A stretch of 64,000 nucleotides of DNA from JALYUM01 sp036688685 (GTDB lineage: Bacteria > Pseudomonadota > Gammaproteobacteria > Burkholderiales > Burkholderiaceae_D). A program made the translations under genes and the position numbers. Location: positions 1-64,000 of the forward strand of contig NZ_JAQQPS010000007.1 in NCBI RefSeq assembly GCF_036688685.1, given 5' to 3'. The notes under the pieces are model-generated. The model was not told the origin of the DNA. It did no database searches and worked only from the letters and a program-made list of their open reading frames with translations. This document shows positions 59,582 to 64,000 of this stretch, piece by piece (within the stretch, counting starts at the first letter, position 1; every line of letters begins with the position of its first letter).

Positions 59582-60640
59582 ATGACGACATTATTTGACC
59601 CGATCCAGGTCGGCGACCTGACCCTGCCAAACCGCATCATCATGGCACCGCTCACGCGCGCCCACGCACCCGGCGCCGGCCGCGTGCCGAATGCCCTCAT
59701 GGCCGAATACTACACGCAGCGCGCCAGTGCCGGCCTGATTCTGTCGGAAGCGACCTCCGTCACGCCGATGGGCGTGGGCTACGCCGACACGCCAGGCATC
59801 TGGTCCGACGAGCAGGTGGCCGGCTGGAAGCTGATCACCGACGCGGTGCACGCAGCCGGCGGTCGCATCATGCTGCAACTGTGGCACGTGGGCCGCATCT
59901 CGGACCCGGTATTCCTCGACGGCTCGGCGCCGGTGGCGCCGAGCGCAATCGCCGCCGTCGGCCACGTCAGCCTGCTGCGCCCGATGCGCGATTTCCCGGT
60001 CCCGCGCGCGCTCGACCTGGAAGAACTGCCGGGCATCGTCGCCGCCTTCCGCAAGGGCGCCGAGAACGCCAAACTGGCCGGTTTCGACGGCGTGGAAGTG
60101 CACGGCGCGAATGGTTACCTGCTCGACCAGTTCCTGCAGGACAGCACCAACCACCGCACCGACAACTACGGCGGCACCATCGAAAACCGCGCCCGCCTGT
60201 TGCTGGAAGTGACCGACGCCTGCATCGCTGTCTGGGGCGCCGGGCGCGTCGGCATGCACCTCTCGCCGCGCGGCGACATGCACACCATGGGCGACGCGGA
60301 TCCGGCCGCCACCTTCGGTTACGTCGCACGCGCACTCAAGCAGCGCGCCATCGCGTTCATATTCGCGCGCGAATCAGTGGGCGCCGACAGCCTGGGCCCA
60401 ATGCTCAAGGATGCCTTCGGCGGCGTGTATATCGCCAACGAAAAATTTACCAAAGAAAGCGCGACTGCCCTGATCAACGAAGGCAAGGCCGATGCCGTCG
60501 CCTTCGGACAGTGGTTCCTGGCCAACCCTGACTTGCCGCGCAGACTGGAACTGAATGCGCCGATCAACCAGCCGAACTACGAAACTATTTATCAGCCAGG
60601 CCCGGTCGGCTATACCGATTACCCCGCCCTGCCTGCGTAA
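59582..60640 (+). CDS. Old Yellow Enzyme family ene-reductase
   Basis: 352 residues from the ATG at 59582. FMN TIM-barrel oxidoreductase of the NemA/OYE class: TLFDPIQVGDLTLPNRIIMA, PLTRAHAPG, RASAGLILSEATSVTP, the substrate His/Asn pair in EVHGANGYLLDQF (about 172), and the closing FGQWFLANPDLPRRL. It reduces activated double bonds and nitro-esters or N-ethylmaleimide with NADPH. Divergent from sugE; a strong terminator follows. Confidence 0.92.
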   Translation: MTTLFDPIQVGDLTLPNRIIMAPLTRAHAPGAGRVPNALMAEYYTQRASAGLILSEATSVTPMGVGYADTPGIWSDEQVAGWKLITDAVHAAGGRIMLQLWHVGRISDPVFLDGSAPVAPSAIAAVGHVSLLRPMRDFPVPRALDLEELPGIVAAFRKGAENAKLAGFDGVEVHGANGYLLDQFLQDSTNHRTDNYGGTIENRARLLLEVTDACIAVWGAGRVGMHLSPRGDMHTMGDADPAATFGYVARALKQRAIAFIFARESVGADSLGPMLKDAFGGVYIANEKFTKESATALINEGKADAVAFGQWFLANPDLPRRLELNAPINQPNYETIYQPGPVGYTDYPALPA

Positions 60641-60657
60641 ACACGCCGGTCCGCAGT

Positions 60658-60691
60658 CACGGCGGCACTGTCATTCGGTAGTGCCGCCGTG
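60658..60691 (+). terminator. Terminator of the ene-reductase gene
   Basis: A perfect 12-bp stem CACGGCGGCACT / AGTGCCGCCGTG with a 10-base loop, followed by TTATTCTT; 17 bases after the stop. Confidence 0.8.
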
Positions 60692-60734
60692 TTATTCTTG
60701 GTGACGATTTTGTTCGCCTGACCAGGACCCTCAC

Positions 60735-63386
60735 TTGAAATCATTTGCCGCATCCGCGCTGGCGCTCGCCATCGCAAGCTCAATTCCCGCGCTCGCCGCG
60801 CCAGCCGCCACCGCAGCGACCTCCCGCCCCGAGAATGCCTTTCTGGCGCAGGCTGACGCCGCCGCCCGCGCCGCGCGTGTGGCGAATGTCGATTACGTGC
60901 TCGATTTCAGCTTGACTGGCAAGGAAAGTTTTAACGCTACCACCACCGTGCAGTTCGACTTGCTGGACGCCAGCACGCCACTGACCCTCGACCTCGACAA
61001 GGCGAGCATCGCCATGCTGACCGTCAACGGCAAGCAGGTCACGCCGGTCTATAACAACTGGTTCATCACGCTCGCCCCCGCCGACCTGGTCAAGGGCCGC
61101 AACCTCGTCAGCGTGGTTTACCAGCGCCTGCACAGCACCAACGGCGAAGGCTTGCACCGTATGAAAGACCCGGTCGATGGCCTGGTCTACACCTACTCGC
61201 ACTTCGAGCCGGCCGCGGCGCACCAGATGTTCGCCGTGTTCGACCAGCCCGACCTGAAAGCGACATACCAGCTGAGCGTGACGGCGCCGCGCGACTGGAC
61301 TGTCATCTCGACCATGCGCGAAAGTGGCGTCGAGCCGGCCGCGGCCGAGAGCCGCCGCTGGACCTTCCCGCGCACCAAAAAACTCAGTCCCTACAATTTT
61401 TCCATGCATGCCGGCCCCTACAAGATGTGGGAAGACAACAGCGGCCCCTACCCGATGCGCCTGTTCGCCCGCCAGTCGGTGGCCAGCCAGATCAAGCCGG
61501 ACGAGTGGTTCAAGTACACCAAACAGGGCTTGGCCTTCTTCGACAATTATTTCGGCGTCCCCTACCAGTTCGCCAAGTACGACCAGATCCTGGTGCCCGA
61601 CTTTCTGTACGGCGCCATGGAAAACGCCGCCGCCATCACCTTCGGCGAAGCGGGCTTCCTGTACAAGGCGGACATGACCGCGGCAGAGCGCCAGAGCCTG
61701 GCCAGCGTGATCATGCACGAGATGGCGCACCAGTGGTTCGGCGACCTGGTCACCATGAAATGGTGGAACGGCTTGTGGCTGAACGAAAGTTTTGCGTCCT
61801 TCATGGGTACGCTCGCCACCGCCGAGGCGACCGAATTCAAGGATGCCTGGCGCGATTTTTATTCGGGCGGCAAACAGGGAGCCTATGCGCAGGACCAGAC
61901 CGCCAGTACGCACCCGATCGAAGTGCCGGTGCCGTCCACGGCAAATGCCTTCGACAATATCGATGCGATCACCTATTCGAAAGGTGCCTCGACACTGATG
62001 CAGCTGCGCCACTTGCTGGGCGAAGAGGTGTTCCGCAAGGGCGTGCACAACTATCTCACCAAATTCGCCTACCAGAACGCGACGCTGGACGATTTTATCG
62101 GCACGCTGGGCGAGACGGCCGGACGCGACCTGAAGCCCTGGACCGCCGAATGGCTGTACCAGGCTGGCGTGAACACGCTCGTCGCCAACTACCAGTGCAA
62201 GGCCGGCCGCATCAGCAGTTTTAGCTTGCAACAAAGCGCCCCGAGCGCCGCCCTGCCAGCCCTGCGCGAGCAGCGCGTGCAAGTGGCCACATTCACACGC
62301 GCCGGCGACAAGCTGGCGCTCGGCAAGAACGTGGCCGTGACCTACCGCGGCGCGTCGACCAGCGTCCCTGGCCTGGTCGGCAGCGCCTGCCCCGACCTGG
62401 TGTACCCGAACTACCAGGATTGGGGCTTTGTGAAAATCGCCCTCGACGCGCGTTCGCAGGCCACAACGCGCGCCCATCTGGCCAAGGTCGACGACCCGCT
62501 GCTGCGCGCGATGCTGTGGCAAAGCCTGTGGGACGGCGTACGCGACGGCAAAACGTCGCTGCTCGACTTCATCGACACCGCCCTGCACAACGTCCCGACC
62601 GAGAAAGATTACACCTTGCTGGGCGACGTGCTGGGCAAGCTTGGGTCGGCCCGCCGCCTGCTCGATCGCATGCACGTCGATAGCCCGGCGACCCGCCGCG
62701 CCGGCGTCGCCCTCGAAGCGATGGCCTGGAACGGCGTGCTGGCCAATGCCGCCAACGGCGACTTCCAGCGCCGCTGGTTGCGCAGCTACCTCGACCAGGC
62801 CGGCAGCGTCGACGCGCAGCAGCGCCTCGCCGGCCTGCTCGACGGCACCGTGAAGGTCGACGGCCTGGTGGTCAACCAGGACGTGCGCTGGGACATCCTG
62901 CAACAGCTGAGCCGGCGCGACTACCCGGGCAGCGCCGCGCTGGTGAGCGCCGAAGCGGTGCGCGACAAGTCCGCAGCCGGCCAGGCCGCGGCCATTGCCG
63001 CCGAGGTGGTGCGCCCCGCGGCCGCCAACAAGGCACGCTGGCTGGCCACCATCCAGGACACCAAAACGGCGCTGCCATTTTCCCAAATCCGCGTCGCCAT
63101 GTTCAGCCTCTATCCCGGCGAACAAGGTGCGTTCAGCGAAGCGACAGCGGACCAGCGCCTGGCACAACTGGCCGTGCTGGACCAGAGCGCCGGCCCGGTC
63201 TACATGCGCGCCTACGCCGGCGCCATGATCCCGTCCAACTGCACGCCAGCGAGCGTGGCGCGGCTGGCACAGGCGTCGCGCAGCATGACGACGCTGTCGG
63301 CGCTGACCCGGCGCGCGCTGCAGAACAGGCTGGAAGAAGACCAGCGTTGCGTGGCCATCAAGCGCACGATGACGGGCGCAAAGTAA
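60735..63386 (+). CDS. pepN: M1 family aminopeptidase N, exported
   Basis: 883 residues. Start is TTG at 60735 (AGGA eight bases before), giving a signal peptide at once (MKSFAASALALAIASSIPAL, cleavage near ALA|A). M1 domains: N-terminal beta domain with the GAMENAA exopeptidase motif (about 295), zinc site HEMAHQWFGD (about 328-337) with the distal Glu in WLNESFASF (about 351), and a helical C-terminal domain. Unlike E. coli PepN, this protein is exported, a variant known in several proteobacteria. It removes N-terminal residues from peptides outside the cytoplasm. Confidence 0.9.
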   Translation: MKSFAASALALAIASSIPALAAPAATAATSRPENAFLAQADAAARAARVANVDYVLDFSLTGKESFNATTTVQFDLLDASTPLTLDLDKASIAMLTVNGKQVTPVYNNWFITLAPADLVKGRNLVSVVYQRLHSTNGEGLHRMKDPVDGLVYTYSHFEPAAAHQMFAVFDQPDLKATYQLSVTAPRDWTVISTMRESGVEPAAAESRRWTFPRTKKLSPYNFSMHAGPYKMWEDNSGPYPMRLFARQSVASQIKPDEWFKYTKQGLAFFDNYFGVPYQFAKYDQILVPDFLYGAMENAAAITFGEAGFLYKADMTAAERQSLASVIMHEMAHQWFGDLVTMKWWNGLWLNESFASFMGTLATAEATEFKDAWRDFYSGGKQGAYAQDQTASTHPIEVPVPSTANAFDNIDAITYSKGASTLMQLRHLLGEEVFRKGVHNYLTKFAYQNATLDDFIGTLGETAGRDLKPWTAEWLYQAGVNTLVANYQCKAGRISSFSLQQSAPSAALPALREQRVQVATFTRAGDKLALGKNVAVTYRGASTSVPGLVGSACPDLVYPNYQDWGFVKIALDARSQATTRAHLAKVDDPLLRAMLWQSLWDGVRDGKTSLLDFIDTALHNVPTEKDYTLLGDVLGKLGSARRLLDRMHVDSPATRRAGVALEAMAWNGVLANAANGDFQRRWLRSYLDQAGSVDAQQRLAGLLDGTVKVDGLVVNQDVRWDILQQLSRRDYPGSAALVSAEAVRDKSAAGQAAAIAAEVVRPAAANKARWLATIQDTKTALPFSQIRVAMFSLYPGEQGAFSEATADQRLAQLAVLDQSAGPVYMRAYAGAMIPSNCTPASVARLAQASRSMTTLSALTRRALQNRLEEDQRCVAIKRTMTGAK

Positions 63387-63440
63387 ACGCACCTCGAACC
63401 AGCGCAGGGCCGGGACCCTGCCGGGATCCGGAAACAAACC

Positions 63441-63755
63441 TCAGCGCCGCGTGCACAGCTGCGCCAGCCGGCGCCAGGTGCCCTCGCCCTGGCAGACCCC
63501 GGGTGGCCGCGTGTTCAGCAGCTGCCCGAGGTCGAGCGGCGCCGCCTCGCGCACGCGCACGTCGCGGGCGACCCTCATGCACACCACGTCCTGCCACGCC
63601 GCGCCGTAGCTGCCCGGCACCGGCACGGCCCCGCGTAGCGACAAGGCCGCCCGTTCGCATGCGCTGCGGTCGCGATAAGCGCCACGCAGACGCGCGCCGT
63701 CGAGTGTGACGTCGACGCCCTGTTGCAGGTACAGCAGCAAAACCATGGTGTACAT
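63441..63755 (-). CDS. Small hypothetical protein, possibly exported
   Basis: 104 residues from the ATG at 63755 (an ATG nine bases later is also possible). A short hydrophobic start (MYTMVLLLYL) may be a weak signal or anchor. The rest is basic with Cys pairs (RSACERAALSLRG, WQDVVCMRVARDVRV). The start lies 48 bases from the divergent thioesterase gene. No family is recognised. Confidence 0.45.
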   Translation of the reverse strand: MYTMVLLLYLQQGVDVTLDGARLRGAYRDRSACERAALSLRGAVPVPGSYGAAWQDVVCMRVARDVRVREAAPLDLGQLLNTRPPGVCQGEGTWRRLAQLCTRR

Positions 63756-63803
63756 GACAGTAGAATAGGCACACCCGCACAACCATGCTTGACAAGGATG
63801 CAG

Positions 63804-64000
63804 ATGAACGACGGAACCAGCTGGGACTTTCCCGGTCCGCACACAATCGCGTGCACGCCAGCGGACACCGACATCGATGGCCTGAACCACACGAATAACG
63901 GCGTGTACGTGCGCTGGTGCCAGGATGCCGGCTGGTCGCATTCGGCAGCACTGGGCCTGACGCTGCGCGACTACCAGCAGCTCGATCGTGCCATGGCAAT
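63804..64000 (+). CDS. Acyl-CoA thioesterase (4HBT hot-dog), cut by window end
   Basis: Starts at the ATG at 63804 behind AAGGA; 65 residues are visible. CTPADTDIDGLNHTNNGVYV, then RWCQDAGWSHSAALGLTL and YQQLDRAMA, match the 4HBT hot-dog thioesterase start: the catalytic Asp in the D.D...N..N.VY motif is present. These hydrolyse acyl-CoA or 4-hydroxybenzoyl-CoA. The 3' part lies outside the window. Confidence 0.8.
   Translation, partial: MNDGTSWDFPGPHTIACTPADTDIDGLNHTNNGVYVRWCQDAGWSHSAALGLTLRDYQQLDRAMA

Noticed and set aside
60780..63437. 885-codon minus-strand open frame opposite pepN
   Set aside because: Antisense to a well-supported M1 peptidase with all catalytic motifs; no recognisable domain on the minus strand.
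1..64000. CRISPR arrays, tRNA, rRNA genes and prophage structural genes
   Set aside because: No regularly spaced repeats, no recognisable tRNA or rRNA sequence and no phage structural modules were seen on either strand by reading.

Overview
The window is a GC-rich bacterial chromosome segment with compact genes. The families present (FMN azoreductase with pirin, Psd, TTG/GTG starts after good Shine-Dalgarno sites, YXWGXW and glycine-zipper envelope proteins, AstE/AspA-like hydrolase, M1 aminopeptidase) suggest a betaproteobacterium, probably Oxalobacteraceae (Massilia/Duganella-like). This placement is an inference from gene content; no rRNA, tRNA or CRISPR was seen.

Layout. 0-12.8 kb: ordinary chromosomal genes (AI-2E-type permease, long FabG-like reductase, SRAP protein, a tandem pair of nearly identical beta-helix lipoproteins, M28 peptidase, metallophosphoesterase, glycine-zipper protein). 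12.8-19.2 kb: an accessory, AT-richer island. It holds three decayed IS1595-type transposase fragments, a broken SMI1/KNR4 (SUKH) gene and a run of small plus-strand orphan genes (HELGH membrane protein, DUF6155-like, ankyrin protein, secreted unknowns). Most of these genes are followed by a copy of a roughly 100-bp intergenic repeat.

19.3-42.1 kb is the most interesting part: a Ser/Thr phosphorylation locus that contains its own peptidoglycan synthase pair. The plus strand has a kinase, a SEDS (FtsW/RodA) protein with N-terminal FHA-like domains, a large unknown, an SH3b membrane protein, a PP2C phosphatase and an FHA protein. The minus strand has an operon of a class B PBP-like transpeptidase, an HTH protein and its overlapping partner, a small SPFH-like protein, a Lon-like protein, a long SPFH/coiled-coil protein with a zinc ribbon, and a SHOCT-kinase-SUMF1 fusion. 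Gene content (kinase, PP2C, FHA, RodA-type, PBP) parallels the actinobacterial pknB/pknA/pbpA/rodA/pstP/fha locus. Two GNATs, an MFS exporter, a HigBA module and a 31-residue membrane microprotein lie among these genes.

42.2-64 kb is mostly housekeeping or accessory metabolism: envelope proteins, RNase H-like and HD proteins, MFS exporter, psd, LysR/azoR/pirin, two acyltransferases, AstE/AspA-like hydrolase, xthA, a TonB siderophore receptor with a DUF2946-like gene and a DUF1624 protein, sugE, an Old Yellow Enzyme, aminopeptidase N, and the start of a thioesterase cut by the window end.
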